Of a DNA stretch of 36,855 nucleotides, positions 17,262 through 25,985 are shown piece after piece. A program made the position numbers and the translations under genes. Origin of the DNA: Alistipes sp. (lineage in GTDB: Bacteria > Bacteroidota > Bacteroidia > Bacteroidales > Rikenellaceae); NCBI GenBank assembly GCA_017646625.1, contig JAGCMF010000016.1:1-36855 (forward strand), read 5' to 3'. How positions within the stretch are numbered: position 1 is the stretch's first letter; each line of letters opens with the position of its first letter. Below the pieces are notes generated by a model. That model saw only the letters and a program-made list of their open reading frames with translations, searched no databases and was not told where the DNA came from.

Positions 17262-17292
17262 TAAAGATATGCATTATTTTGCTAATTGCAAA
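17262..17292 (-). promoter_or_regulatory. Promoter of the DUF3467 gene
   Basis: On the reverse strand, TTTG (17289-17292) and TATCTTTA (17262-17269, one mismatch) are separated by 19 bp. The promoter diverges from the LysE-family gene promoter about 200 bp away. Confidence 0.72.
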
Positions 17293-17459
17293 ATGTGTGC
17301 GTAATAATGGGGTGTTGTGGTGATGCGCCGTGGCACGAGAATAGTGCCGTGGGGAGGGTACTGCGGTCGATATGAGGGGTCTACCTTGACCACGAGATAT
17401 TATTTTTTGTGGTGGTGGTTTTTATGTGGTAAAAGGTGTATAATATCATCTATTTTTTG

Positions 17460-17467
17460 TATCTTTG
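17460..17467 (+). promoter_or_regulatory. Promoter -7 element of the housekeeping operon
   Basis: TATCTTTG followed by CACC, the same extended form seen at 24039 and at the right-edge promoters. No good TTTG lies 19-21 bp upstream. The implied leader to the ATG at 17499 is about 25 nt. Confidence 0.7.
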
Positions 17468-17498
17468 CACCGATTATATGCCCTTGTGATTTGAGTTT

Positions 17499-18197
17499 AT
17501 GCGAGTGGCGACGAACCTTACGAGTATGATTATTGATGTATTAGAGATATTGTTTAGTGGCCTGTGTGTGGGTGTGGCGTCATCTGTCACTGTGGGTCCT
17601 GTTGCTGTGTTGTGCATACAGCGTACGTTGAGCAAGGGACACCTCGCGGGTCTGCTGTCGGGTCTTGGTGTGGCGTGTGCCGACACCATCATGGCCATCC
17701 TCGCCTTCTCGGTATATGCGTTATTGAAGAGCTATATTGATGAGTATAGCACAATTATACAGATATGTGGTGGCATCTTCGTCGTCATCGTGGGTGTGAG
17801 AATCTTCTTTAAGAACCCTGTGCCACAGATACGTAAAAACCGTGCTGGACATAGCGCCCTATGGCAGGATTTCGCCTCTATGTTCGGCTTCACGCTGGCC
17901 AACTTTGTCGTCGTGATACCCTATATCTTGGCATTCTTTGCCATGTTCAACGTGGAGCTCGCCATGAACGAAGTGGTGGAGTATGCAGAACCCGCCATCA
18001 GTCGTCATGGCCGCAACCTCCTTGTGCTTGGTGGTTTTATGCTTGGTGCTGTGCTCTGGTGGTTGGCACTCACCTCGCTTATAAACCTCTTCCGTAGGGG
18101 CTTCAAACCACGTCATATGCTCACAATAAACCGTGTGGCGGGTGTTGTGATTGCGGTGCTTGGCCTCGTTACACTTGTCTCACAATTTATCGAATAA
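17499..18197 (+). CDS. LysE family transporter
   Basis: This 232-residue inner-membrane protein has about six hydrophobic segments. The first contains the family hallmark G-P-V-A-V-L-C-I-Q-R-T-L-S-K-G-H-x-A-G-L-L-S-G in the loop after helix 1, then D-T-I-M-A-I-L-A-F. LysE/RhtB proteins export amino acids or related solutes; the substrate here cannot be deduced. The ATG at 17499 was kept, though a second ATG at 17526 (M-I-I-D-V-L-E) is also plausible. It is the first gene of a tight forward run, and cmk begins 4 bp after its stop. Confidence 0.87.
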   Translation: MRVATNLTSMIIDVLEILFSGLCVGVASSVTVGPVAVLCIQRTLSKGHLAGLLSGLGVACADTIMAILAFSVYALLKSYIDEYSTIIQICGGIFVVIVGVRIFFKNPVPQIRKNRAGHSALWQDFASMFGFTLANFVVVIPYILAFFAMFNVELAMNEVVEYAEPAISRHGRNLLVLGGFMLGAVLWWLALTSLINLFRRGFKPRHMLTINRVAGVVIAVLGLVTLVSQFIE

Positions 18198-18201
18198 AAC
18201 T

Positions 18202-18894
18202 ATGCGTAATAAGATAATCATTGCCATTGATGGCCATTCGTCGTGCGGTAAGAGCACCTTTGCAAAGGCCATCGCGGCACGTCTCGGTTATATATTCATC
18301 GACACGGGTGCCATGTATCGCGCCGTGACACTCTATGCTCTGGAGAATGGTGCAATCACCTCGGGCATGGTCGACGAACAGAGGGTGTGTGATATGCTCG
18401 ATGACATAGACATAGACTTCCGCTTCAACCCGCAGCGTGGTGCCAGCGACATATATGTCAACGGCGACCTTGTTGAGGGTAAGATTCGTACCATCGAGGT
18501 TAGTAACTGCGTGAGTGCTGTGAGCTCGTTTGGTGCTGTGCGCCAGAAGCTTGTTGCCATGCAGCAGCAGATGGGTCACAAGGGTGGCGTGGTGATGGAT
18601 GGTAGGGATATAGGCACTGTTGTCTTCCCCGATGCCGAGCTCAAGATATATATGACGGCAGATGCCATGGTGCGTGCCGAGAGACGCTTCAAGGAGCTTA
18701 CGCAGAAGGGCGATAATGTAACCCTCGAGGAGGTATATGAGAATGTGGTGTCGCGCGATAAGGCAGATATGTCGCGTGCTATATCGCCACTACGCAAGGC
18801 CGACGATGCCATAGTCCTCGATAACTCGCACATGAGTGTTGAGGAGCAGATGGCGTGGTTCGATGCCGAGTTTCAGAGGGTGACATCAAAGTAG
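18202..18894 (+). CDS. cmk: Cytidylate kinase
   Basis: This 230-residue enzyme phosphorylates CMP and dCMP with ATP. It has the P-loop G-H-S-S-C-G-K-S-T at residues 11-19 and D-T-G-A-M-Y-R-A-V-T at about 35-44. V-V-M-D-G-R-D-I-G-T-V-V-F-P is at about 130-145, and a C-terminal D-N-S-x-M-S-V-E-E-Q closes the protein. The start at M-R-N-K-I-I-I-A-I-D-G was preferred over a longer upstream frame that would overlap the transporter gene. The following ispH gene is 9 bp away; a cmk-ispH pair is common in Bacteroidota. Confidence 0.96.
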   Translation: MRNKIIIAIDGHSSCGKSTFAKAIAARLGYIFIDTGAMYRAVTLYALENGAITSGMVDEQRVCDMLDDIDIDFRFNPQRGASDIYVNGDLVEGKIRTIEVSNCVSAVSSFGAVRQKLVAMQQQMGHKGGVVMDGRDIGTVVFPDAELKIYMTADAMVRAERRFKELTQKGDNVTLEEVYENVVSRDKADMSRAISPLRKADDAIVLDNSHMSVEEQMAWFDAEFQRVTSK

Positions 18895-18903
18895 GAGTCA
18901 GTC

Positions 18904-19782
18904 ATGCGTGTTGTTATAGATGATAATTCGGGCTTCTGCTTCGGTGTTGTTAGGGCCATCGGCGAGGCCGAGAGTGCACTGCAGCGCACAGGTGAGGTGT
19001 GCTGTCTTGGCGACATCGTGCACAACCGTGTTGAGGTGCAGAGGCTTGAGAATATGGGCATGGCGACAGTCACGCATGCCGATATGCCGTCGTTGGGAGG
19101 CCGTACGCTGCTGATACGTGCTCATGGTGAGCCACCAGCAACATACCGTCTTGCCGAGAGTCTCGGCATAGAGGTCATCGACGCCACATGTCCTGTTGTG
19201 GCACGCCTACAACGCCGTGTGCGCGAGGCGTACGACAAGATGCGCGAGGTGGGTGGCAGCGTGGTGCTCCTCGGCAAGCATGGTCATGCAGAGGTTATAG
19301 GCCTCACAGGACAGGTGGAGGATGATGTGATGGTGGCGGAGAGCATCGCCGACCTTGAGGGTCTCGACTACACACGCCCCATATACCTGCTGTCGCAGAC
19401 GACACAGAGCATAGAGCTCTTCAACGCCATGGCAGAGCATATTAGGTCTCATGTTAAGGAGGGTGTAAGTGTCACCGTCGACGACACCATATGTCGTCGT
19501 GTTGCGGGGCGCGAGACACTCCTTGCTACCTTCTCGGCGAGTGTAGATGTGGTGCTCTTTGTGTGTGGTCGTAAGTCGTCGAATGGTCGTGTACTCTCGG
19601 AGGTGTGCCGCAAGGCAAATAGTCGTTGCTACAACATCGAAGAGGCTGCAGAGATAGATATGGCATGGTTTGAGGGTGCCGCAAGCGTCGGAATATGTGG
19701 CGCTACATCGACACCCCGCTGGCTGATGGAGGATGTGGCGGCGGCGGTGCGTAGTATGGCGGGTGAGTTGGATAACGAATAA
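18904..19782 (+). CDS. ispH: 4-hydroxy-3-methylbut-2-enyl diphosphate reductase
   Basis: This 292-residue iron-sulfur enzyme catalyses the last step of the MEP isoprenoid pathway, making IPP and DMAPP. The three cluster cysteines are visible: Cys12 in G-F-C-F-G-V-V-R-A-I, Cys96 in D-A-T-C-P-V-V, and Cys197 in D-T-I-C-R-R-V. The active-site G-K-H-G-H-A-E-V is at about 124-131, and the C-terminal S-S-N-G and A-T-S-T-P motifs are present. The length is normal. Confidence 0.96.
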   Translation: MRVVIDDNSGFCFGVVRAIGEAESALQRTGEVCCLGDIVHNRVEVQRLENMGMATVTHADMPSLGGRTLLIRAHGEPPATYRLAESLGIEVIDATCPVVARLQRRVREAYDKMREVGGSVVLLGKHGHAEVIGLTGQVEDDVMVAESIADLEGLDYTRPIYLLSQTTQSIELFNAMAEHIRSHVKEGVSVTVDDTICRRVAGRETLLATFSASVDVVLFVCGRKSSNGRVLSEVCRKANSRCYNIEEAAEIDMAWFEGAASVGICGATSTPRWLMEDVAAAVRSMAGELDNE

Positions 19783-19796
19783 ATAGATGATAGATT

Positions 19797-20282
19797 ATGA
19801 GATACGTAGTTCGATCGTTGAAATATTTTTTACTAATATGCGTTCTCTATTTGGGAATTGTGTGGTATGAGAGTCTTAATGTCGCTGTTGAGGGAGTATC
19901 ATTCCTCGACGTACTCAAGGCGCAGCTCTATTCGCAGCATGGCGCGATGCTCATCTCGGCATTCATGCTCCTTGCTGCTATATATCCACGCTTCGGCTTC
20001 ATGAAGCGCACGGTGGATAACTGCGACATGGTGGAGGATGCTGTGCGCATACACAACGCCATGCAGTGCTTCGGCTTCGAGGTTGTGGGACAGAGGGGTG
20101 AGTATACGGTGTTCCGTGCGAAGGGCTTCATACGCCGCCTATCCTTCTTGTTTGAGGATGAGGTGCTTGTGCGCCAGGTGGGCAGTGGTATAGAGATTGC
20201 TGGTATACGTCGTGCTGTGGCACGTATTATCTACCAGCTACATGCATATATCTCGCAAAAGCGTTTTGAGGGTAACGAGTAG
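19797..20282 (+). CDS. Small membrane protein of unknown function
   Basis: This 161-residue protein has two hydrophobic segments, at about 10-25 and 50-65, and a C-terminal cytoplasmic part rich in charged and aromatic residues (E-Y-T-V-F-R-A-K-G-F then E-D-E-V-L-V-R-Q). I do not recognise the family. It sits 14 bp after ispH and 14 bp before the S41 protease gene, so it belongs to the same transcript. Confidence 0.75.
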   Translation: MRYVVRSLKYFLLICVLYLGIVWYESLNVAVEGVSFLDVLKAQLYSQHGAMLISAFMLLAAIYPRFGFMKRTVDNCDMVEDAVRIHNAMQCFGFEVVGQRGEYTVFRAKGFIRRLSFLFEDEVLVRQVGSGIEIAGIRRAVARIIYQLHAYISQKRFEGNE

Positions 20283-20296
20283 ATAGATTGAGTGTT

Positions 20297-21985
20297 ATGT
20301 GGTTGACAAAGATGTGGCGTAGTGTGTTGTGTGTCGTTGTGCTTGGCACGATGATGCCGCCGTCGTTGTGTGCGCAGAGCAGCGATGTGGCGCGCGATTT
20401 CGAACTTGGCAAGGCGACAGAGATTCTTGCCAATATGATGCGTGAGTTGGAGATGGGCTTTGTTGACCCTGTAACTGCCGAGGAGCTACTCACAGCAGCA
20501 AGCAACGGCATGATATCGGCCACAGACCCATATACGGAGTATCTCTCGGAGTCTGCCATGGCCGACTTCGAGGTTATGACAACAGGACGCTATGGCGGTG
20601 TAGGCTCGCTGATACGCAAGAAGGGCGACTACATAATCTTCGCACAACCATATAAGGACTCGCCAGCAGATGAGGCGGGAGTGAAGATTGGAGATAAGAT
20701 TCTGGCTATCAATGGCGAGGATATGAAGTATAAGACACCATCTGATATCAGCTCGCGTCTTAAGGGAGAGCCCGAGACCGAGGTGGAGGTTGTGGTGGAG
20801 AGAAATATTGACAGCAGTGTAGATACACTTACGCTATGTCGCCGTAGGGTCTCCATCCCGAGTGTCAACTATGCCGGCATGGTGGGTGACGGCATAGGCT
20901 ACATCATGCATGGCGACTTTATAGATGGCAGCTATGACGAGATGCGCAGAGCCCTCGGTACGCTGCTTGAGGGTGATAGCCTCAAGGGTCTCATCCTCGA
21001 CTACCGTTCTAATGGAGGTGGTGTCATGCAGGAGGCTGTCGACATAGCATCACTCTTCGTGCCCCGTGGCCAGCGCATAGTATCACTCATGGGTCGTGAC
21101 TCATCATCTCTACATCACCACGATACGCGCTATGCTCCCATGGCCGAGGATGTGCCTATCGTCGTGCTTGTTAATGGCTCGTCAGCCTCGGCATCCGAGA
21201 TTCTCGCTGGCTCGCTTCAAGATATGGATCGTGCTGTGATTATGGGTAGCCGCACATTTGGCAAGGGTCTTGTGCAGGGCACCCTATACCTCGGCTACAA
21301 CAGCTACCTAAAGTATACCACAGCGAAGTACTACATACCTTCGGGTCGCTGCATACAGTCGCGCGACTACGCCTCTATGCGTGGCGAGGGTGGCGCGCAG
21401 AGTCTCCCCGACTCGCTAATATCGGAGTTTCATACGCGCAATGGCCGCAGGGTATATGATGGTGGCGGTATAGTCCCCGACATAAAGATTGAGCCGCAGT
21501 ATGTCAGCCGCTTTGCCCTCACTCTGTATGCCATGGGATATATGGAGGATTGGGCAGATGAGTATATGCGCGAGCACCACGATGAGGCTATCGATGTGCG
21601 TAGCTTCAGCATCAGCGATGAGGATTATGCCGACTTCTGCGCCTTCATAGCCCAGAGGGATGTGCCTTATGAGTCGGAGACTCGACGTGCGCTGGCAGCC
21701 CTTGAACGTGCCGTGGATAACGACCTCTACGATGAGGCATTGGGAGGTGCCGTGGAGCAGCTAAAGGGTCTCATCAAGGATGATAAGATGTCGAACATGG
21801 AGACATATAAGGCCGAGATTATGGATGCTCTGAATGCCGACATTGTCATGCGCTACGCCTATAGCGAGGGTGTTGCGGAACGTGCCGCGGCAAATGACGA
21901 GATGGTGCAGCGTGCCGTGGAGCTGTTGCTCGACGAGGCGGAGTATCGCCGTATCCTTGAGGAGCAGCACCTCAACAGACGCTAA
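20297..21985 (+). CDS. S41 family C-terminal processing peptidase
   Basis: This 562-residue protease is exported by a signal peptide ending near L-C-A-Q. The ATG at 20297 was chosen over a TTG at 20288. A PDZ domain at about 95-170 contains Y-G-G-V-G-S-L-I and S-P-A-D-E-A-G-V-K-I-G-D-K-I-L. The S41 catalytic domain follows, with L-D-Y-R-S-N-G-G-G, then N-G-S-S-A-S-A-S-E-I with the expected nucleophile near Ser296, and F-G-K-G-L-V-Q with the general base Lys323. Such Ctp enzymes trim or degrade periplasmic proteins. The C-terminal 160 residues or so are helical and charged, as in Bacteroidota homologues. Confidence 0.93.
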   Translation: MWLTKMWRSVLCVVVLGTMMPPSLCAQSSDVARDFELGKATEILANMMRELEMGFVDPVTAEELLTAASNGMISATDPYTEYLSESAMADFEVMTTGRYGGVGSLIRKKGDYIIFAQPYKDSPADEAGVKIGDKILAINGEDMKYKTPSDISSRLKGEPETEVEVVVERNIDSSVDTLTLCRRRVSIPSVNYAGMVGDGIGYIMHGDFIDGSYDEMRRALGTLLEGDSLKGLILDYRSNGGGVMQEAVDIASLFVPRGQRIVSLMGRDSSSLHHHDTRYAPMAEDVPIVVLVNGSSASASEILAGSLQDMDRAVIMGSRTFGKGLVQGTLYLGYNSYLKYTTAKYYIPSGRCIQSRDYASMRGEGGAQSLPDSLISEFHTRNGRRVYDGGGIVPDIKIEPQYVSRFALTLYAMGYMEDWADEYMREHHDEAIDVRSFSISDEDYADFCAFIAQRDVPYESETRRALAALERAVDNDLYDEALGGAVEQLKGLIKDDKMSNMETYKAEIMDALNADIVMRYAYSEGVAERAAANDEMVQRAVELLLDEAEYRRILEEQHLNRR

Positions 21986-22003
21986 CATAATGCTTTTAGG
22001 CAG

Positions 22004-23248
22004 ATGACACTCAACCCGCTGAATATAGGTAGACGCTTCGTTGTGGCACGCCGACGTAACATCGTCATCGTGGTGGGTCTTGCGCTGGCGGCACTATCGG
22101 TATTCTACACATGGCGTGTCTCTGTAGATATGAAGCATGAGGATCAGATGGCCATTGAGAAGTTACGCGAGGATGAACGTAATGCTGTGGAGATGTGGGA
22201 GGATATCCTTCGTTCCACGAACTTCGGCGGTCAGATGATGTATAACCCCGAGCTTCTCAAGGAGCTTGCCGAGCATACCAATGTGCCACTCATCGTTGCC
22301 GACGAACGTCTGAATGTGTGGGTCACCAACCTCCCGGAAGAGGTTGTCCTCGACCCGCAGCGCCTGCGTGCCGAGATTATGCGCATGAGTGAGACAAATA
22401 AGCCTATATCTGTCTCGTATGGCATCATGCACCAGACCACCATAACCATCTACTTCGGCACTACCGACTACGATGCCCTGGTCTCGAGTGCACATCGTGA
22501 TGCGCTGACGCTGTTTCCATATGTGCAGCTTATAATAATCATAATATTCGCAATATTTGCCTATATAGCCTTCTCCTCGACGAGGCAGAATGAGCAGAAT
22601 CGTGTGTGGGTGGGTCTTGCGAAGGAGACGGCGCACCAGCTGGGCACGCCCACATCCTCACTCTTGGGTTGGATAGAGTATCTGCGCAGCCAGCCTGTGG
22701 ACCAGATGGCTGTGGATGAGATGTCGAAGGATCTTGCACACCTGATGAAGATTGTGGACCGCTTCTCGAAGATAGGCTCCGAGACGCAGCTCACGCCGAT
22801 GAACATAAACGAGGTTATAGGCGACACTGTTATGTACTTCCGTCGCCGCATACCCCGCAATGTGACACTGTCGTACAACGGCCTTGCCATGGCTCCTATA
22901 CGCGTGTCGATAAATGCTGCACTCTTCGAGTGGGTTATCGAGAACCTAATGAAGAACTCGTTGGATGCGCTGCAGGGTCAGGGTGCCATAGATGTTGAGG
23001 TTGTGGATAATGGTGCTGTGGTATATGTTGAGGTTAGCGACACGGGCAAGGGTATATCGAAGGGTAACTGGGAACGTATCTTCGAGCCTGGCTTCACCAC
23101 CAAGACCCGTGGCTGGGGCCTCGGACTATCACTCTCGCGCCGCATAATCGAGGAGTACCACGGAGGTAAGATTGCCGTAGTACGTTCCGAGGCGGGCAAG
23201 GGAACAACGATTCGTGTAACACTAAAACGTCGTGAGGGAGATGAATGA
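22004..23248 (+). CDS. Membrane sensor histidine kinase
   Basis: This 414-residue protein has transmembrane segments at about 20-37 and 172-191. They flank a periplasmic sensor of about 130 residues with no recognised fold. The dimerisation and phosphoacceptor box reads K-E-T-A-H-Q-L-G-T-P with His211. The ATPase domain has the N box (E-N-L-M-K-N-S-L-D-A), G1 (D-T-G-K-G-I), F box (F-E-P-G-F-T-T-K) and G2 (R-G-W-G-L-G-L-S-L). All expected catalytic motifs are present. No response regulator is adjacent, so it is an orphan kinase inside a housekeeping run. Confidence 0.93.
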   Translation: MTLNPLNIGRRFVVARRRNIVIVVGLALAALSVFYTWRVSVDMKHEDQMAIEKLREDERNAVEMWEDILRSTNFGGQMMYNPELLKELAEHTNVPLIVADERLNVWVTNLPEEVVLDPQRLRAEIMRMSETNKPISVSYGIMHQTTITIYFGTTDYDALVSSAHRDALTLFPYVQLIIIIIFAIFAYIAFSSTRQNEQNRVWVGLAKETAHQLGTPTSSLLGWIEYLRSQPVDQMAVDEMSKDLAHLMKIVDRFSKIGSETQLTPMNINEVIGDTVMYFRRRIPRNVTLSYNGLAMAPIRVSINAALFEWVIENLMKNSLDALQGQGAIDVEVVDNGAVVYVEVSDTGKGISKGNWERIFEPGFTTKTRGWGLGLSLSRRIIEEYHGGKIAVVRSEAGKGTTIRVTLKRREGDE

Positions 23249-24107
23249 TGCACATACACTATATGAGTTTGAGGGTGCTGGCTACCGTGTAGTCGAGGCC
23301 AAGGCTCTCTATGGGCGTAGTGCCACCCTCCAGACAGGATATGTTGAGGAGGGTGTGGGCTATAGCGAGGCTGCGGCAGAGGAGCTATATGGCGCAGCAT
23401 CTGTTGTTGTTCCCGCAGAGGGTATCTACCACTATACGCAGCGTATGACCGCAGAGCCGCTATACCACGGTGTTGCGGCGCTGACAATCATAGGATACCT
23501 GTTCATGTTGCTGCGTTCCTGGAACTTTATAGGCTCGATATGGGTTGGTGCCTTCACACGACCCAGCGAACGACGCATGGGTGCCGAGGGTGGTGTATTG
23601 CCCCTTCAGCGCTTCAAGCAGGTGGCAGCACTGCTCGGCGTAGTGGTCATGTCACTCGTCGCTGTACGTCTGTCAGAGGGTGTCATACCTACTCACTCGG
23701 CACTCTATACCGCAGGCTTTGCCCCCTATGCCACGCTATTCTCGTTGCTCTTCATAGGGGTATTTGTGGCGTGGTGCTACGCCCTACATAAGGTTGTGGG
23801 GTGGGTTGCATATAGCGATGTGGCAATGACGTTGGCCTCCATCGGCTATATGAACTTTGTGCGTTGTGTGACGCTGCTATACCCACTCGTCATGGTGTGG
23901 CTCCTTGCCACGGGTGATAGGGCTTTTTATATGGGTATTGTTGTCATTATTAGCGTCTCGTTGCTGCTATTGTTATATCTAAAAGATACTTTTTTGTTCT
24001 TTGTCGCAAAAAAAATCTCGATTTTGTATTTCATTTTGTATCTTTGCACCGCAATTTTGCTACCTGTCAGTTTTCTACTGCATCTACTACCCACCTACCT
24101 AGCGTAG
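23241..24107 (+). CDS. DUF4271 family membrane protein
   Basis: This 288-residue protein overlaps the kinase gene by 8 bp; the ATG at 23241 (M-N-D-A-H-T-L-Y) was preferred over a GTG 9 bp earlier. Hydrophobic segments lie in the second half (about 80-285), and the last 50 residues are strongly hydrophobic. The position just upstream of a HemD-like gene and the multi-pass C-terminal half fit DUF4271, a Bacteroidota family of unknown function. The 3' end of the gene contains the promoter element for the next gene. Confidence 0.8.
   Translation: MNDAHTLYEFEGAGYRVVEAKALYGRSATLQTGYVEEGVGYSEAAAEELYGAASVVVPAEGIYHYTQRMTAEPLYHGVAALTIIGYLFMLLRSWNFIGSIWVGAFTRPSERRMGAEGGVLPLQRFKQVAALLGVVVMSLVAVRLSEGVIPTHSALYTAGFAPYATLFSLLFIGVFVAWCYALHKVVGWVAYSDVAMTLASIGYMNFVRCVTLLYPLVMVWLLATGDRAFYMGIVVIISVSLLLLLYLKDTFLFFVAKKISILYFILYLCTAILLPVSFLLHLLPTYLA
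24039..24046 (+). promoter_or_regulatory. Promoter -7 element inside the DUF4271 gene
   Basis: TATCTTTG followed by CACC lies 62 bp before the DUF4271 stop. No TTTG is at the expected upstream distance. It probably lets the hemD-rnpA-yidD group be transcribed separately from the upstream operon. Confidence 0.65.
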
Positions 24108-24140
24108 CGGGCATGCGAGTGATGGCGTGAAGCGTGGTAT

Positions 24141-25073
24141 ATGAGGCCCGTTGGTAGGCTGCTATGGAGTGAAAGGAGCAATGAGCAAAAGTGTGTAATA
24201 ATAAACGATAAGAAGTTGAAAGTTAGTAAGATTTTGGTATCGCAGCCGACACCGGCTATAATTGAAAAGTCCCCCTTCTATGATTTTTCGAATAAGCATT
24301 CACTTGCTATCGACTACAAGCCTCTGATACGTGTTGTAGGTGTAACCCTCAAGGAGTTCCGTGCGCAGCGCACAGAGATCCTCGATCACACGACGATGAT
24401 ATTCTCGTCACGCACCACCATCGACAGCTTCTTCCGCATATGCGAGGAGGCTCGTATCACCGTACCCGAGACGATGAAGTATATCTGTAATACCGAGGCT
24501 GTAGCCCTCTACTTGCAGAAGTATATCGTCTACCGCAAGCGTAAGATATCGTTTGCTGATGGCACGTTCAACTCGTTGTTGGAGCTTATTGTGAAGCATA
24601 AGGAGGAGAAGTTCATGCTTGCACTCACAGAGCCGTTCAAGCCCGAGCTCCCCGATGCCCTTGCCAAGTTGAAGCTTAAGGTGTCACCCGTAGTCTTTGC
24701 CCGTACTGTCTCTGCCGACATGTCGGATATGAAGCCTATGGACTACGACATCATAGCGCTATACTCGCCAAACGATGTTAAGGCACTCATAGATAACTTC
24801 GATGTTAACAGCCTACCTGTTGTTGCAACCTTTGGTGAGGCTACGTTGCGTGCCGCCAAGGAGGCGGGATTGAAGGTCAAGGCCTCGGCACCAACGCCAC
24901 AGGCTCCATCTATGGTCAAGGCCCTCGATATATACTGCAATCAGGTTGCCGAGGGTGTGGAGGTCGCCGATGCCGAGGTTAAGGATAACCCCGATAAGGA
25001 GGAGTTCATCCGCGCCCAGCAGTCGAAGTTGCAGAAGAAGACACGTACACGTGTAGCCAAGAAGACGCTTTAG
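24141..25073 (+). CDS. Uroporphyrinogen-III synthase (HemD) family protein
   Basis: Recognised by the Bacteroidota HemD-type pattern: K-I-L-V-S-Q-P-T-P and K-S-P-F-Y-D-F near the start, then T-M-I-F-S-S-R-T-T-I-D-S-F-F-R-I-C-E-E, T-M-K-Y-I-C-N-T-E-A-V-A-L-Y-L-Q-K-Y-I, and a C-terminal A-P-T-P-Q-A-P-S-M. HemD closes hydroxymethylbilane to uroporphyrinogen III in haem synthesis. These Bacteroidota proteins are annotated as such, but I see no other haem gene here. The ATG at 24141 gives 310 residues. A TTG at 24216 would give a 285-residue protein starting at the conserved region and may be the real start. The C-terminal tail is lysine-rich. Confidence 0.85.
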   Translation: MRPVGRLLWSERSNEQKCVIINDKKLKVSKILVSQPTPAIIEKSPFYDFSNKHSLAIDYKPLIRVVGVTLKEFRAQRTEILDHTTMIFSSRTTIDSFFRICEEARITVPETMKYICNTEAVALYLQKYIVYRKRKISFADGTFNSLLELIVKHKEEKFMLALTEPFKPELPDALAKLKLKVSPVVFARTVSADMSDMKPMDYDIIALYSPNDVKALIDNFDVNSLPVVATFGEATLRAAKEAGLKVKASAPTPQAPSMVKALDIYCNQVAEGVEVADAEVKDNPDKEEFIRAQQSKLQKKTRTRVAKKTL

Positions 25074-25079
25074 TATATT

Positions 25080-25454
25080 ATGGAAAAGACGTATGCCTTG
25101 CCCAAGGCCGAACGCTTGAGGTCTCTCGGCGCTGTGCGTCGTCTCTTTGACGAGGGCACGGCGGGTTTCGTCTATCCCTTCAGATATATGGTCATCACCG
25201 AGCAGAGCACCCAGCCAAGTGTCGAGGTGCTCTTCTCTGTGCCAAAGCGTAACCATAAGCGTGCTAATAAGCGTAACCTGCTGCGTCGCAGGATGAAGGA
25301 GGCATACCGCCTGAATAAGAGCCTATTGGCAGCAGAGGATAGGGGTGTCGTCATAGACCTCGCCCTCATATATAGCTCCAAGGAGCTACTTCCCTATAAG
25401 AGTATCAACAATGCCATCAGCAGGATTCTTCGTGAGGTTGCTGCGCACAATTAA
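25080..25454 (+). CDS. rnpA: Ribonuclease P protein component
   Basis: This 124-residue basic protein assists the RNase P RNA in maturing tRNA 5' ends. The hallmark [26 protein letters not shown] stretch is at about 52-77, and L-P-K-A-E-R-L-R-S near the N-terminus matches the family. It starts 6 bp after hemD and overlaps yidD by 44 bp, the usual rnpA-yidD arrangement. Confidence 0.95.
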   Translation: MEKTYALPKAERLRSLGAVRRLFDEGTAGFVYPFRYMVITEQSTQPSVEVLFSVPKRNHKRANKRNLLRRRMKEAYRLNKSLLAAEDRGVVIDLALIYSSKELLPYKSINNAISRILREVAAHN

Positions 25455-25671
25455 GCGCATCCTTGCCCTGCCACTAATATGGCTTGTGCGCATCTATCAG
25501 CTCGGCATCTCGCCGCTGAAGCCACCATCATGTCGTTTCACACCCACCTGCTCGCAGTATGCTATCGAGGCACTACGCAAGCATGGCCCCATACGTGGGC
25601 TATACCTCACCGTGCGTCGTCTGCTGCGCTGTCATCCATGGGGTGGATCAGGGTACGATCCAGTCCCGTAA
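25411..25671 (+). CDS. yidD: Membrane protein insertion efficiency factor YidD
   Basis: This 86-residue protein has the family core [21 protein letters not shown] at about 40-52, and a C-terminal [14 protein letters not shown]. YidD aids insertion of inner-membrane proteins. Its start overlaps the end of rnpA. The TAA stop touches the left arm of the palindromic element that follows. Confidence 0.94.
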   Translation: MPSAGFFVRLLRTIKRILALPLIWLVRIYQLGISPLKPPSCRFTPTCSQYAIEALRKHGPIRGLYLTVRRLLRCHPWGGSGYDPVP

Positions 25672-25949
25672 TTTCTTGTGATAAGGGGGCATTCTCGACC
25701 TCTCAATCATTCGGCTGAATGGGAAATACGCATAGTATGTCCCATCCAGCCGAATTTCTTTATCGAGGCCAAGCCTGACCCCTTCTGACAAGAAATTGGG
25801 TCTCACGCTGGTTAGGTAGGGACTATTTGAGCTCTTCAATCAACGCCACCAATGGGATGTATGCCAAGTACTACCCATCGACGGCATTTTCATGTCATAG
25901 CCAAATCTAACCCCTTCTGACGAGAAATTTGCTCTTGTGATAAGGGGTT
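25670..25949. repeat. Tandem diverged palindromic elements downstream of yidD
   Basis: Element 1 (about 25670-25797) is an imperfect palindrome. Its outer arms AATTTCTTGTGATAAGGGG and CCCCTTCTGACAAGAAATT face each other, and its inner arms ATTCGGCTGAATGGG and CCCATCCAGCCGAAT pair with one mismatch. Element 2 (about 25798-25930) aligns with it: CAATCAACGCCACCAATGGG, CTACCCATCGACGGCATT and ACCCCTTCTGACGAGAAATT in the same order. A third left arm CTCTTGTGATAAGGGG follows at 25934-25949. No coding potential is seen. Confidence 0.8.
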
Positions 25950-25985
25950 GTCTTCGTGTAAAAGGGCATAAAAGGGCATAAAAGG

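Noticed and set aside
22978-23487. Reverse-strand 169-codon frame over the kinase/DUF4271 junction
   Set aside because: It overlaps two convincing forward genes and reads as low-information sequence.
25670-25949. CRISPR array downstream of yidD
   Set aside because: The repeats are long, palindromic, diverged and only two to three in number, without unique spacers between short constant repeats.
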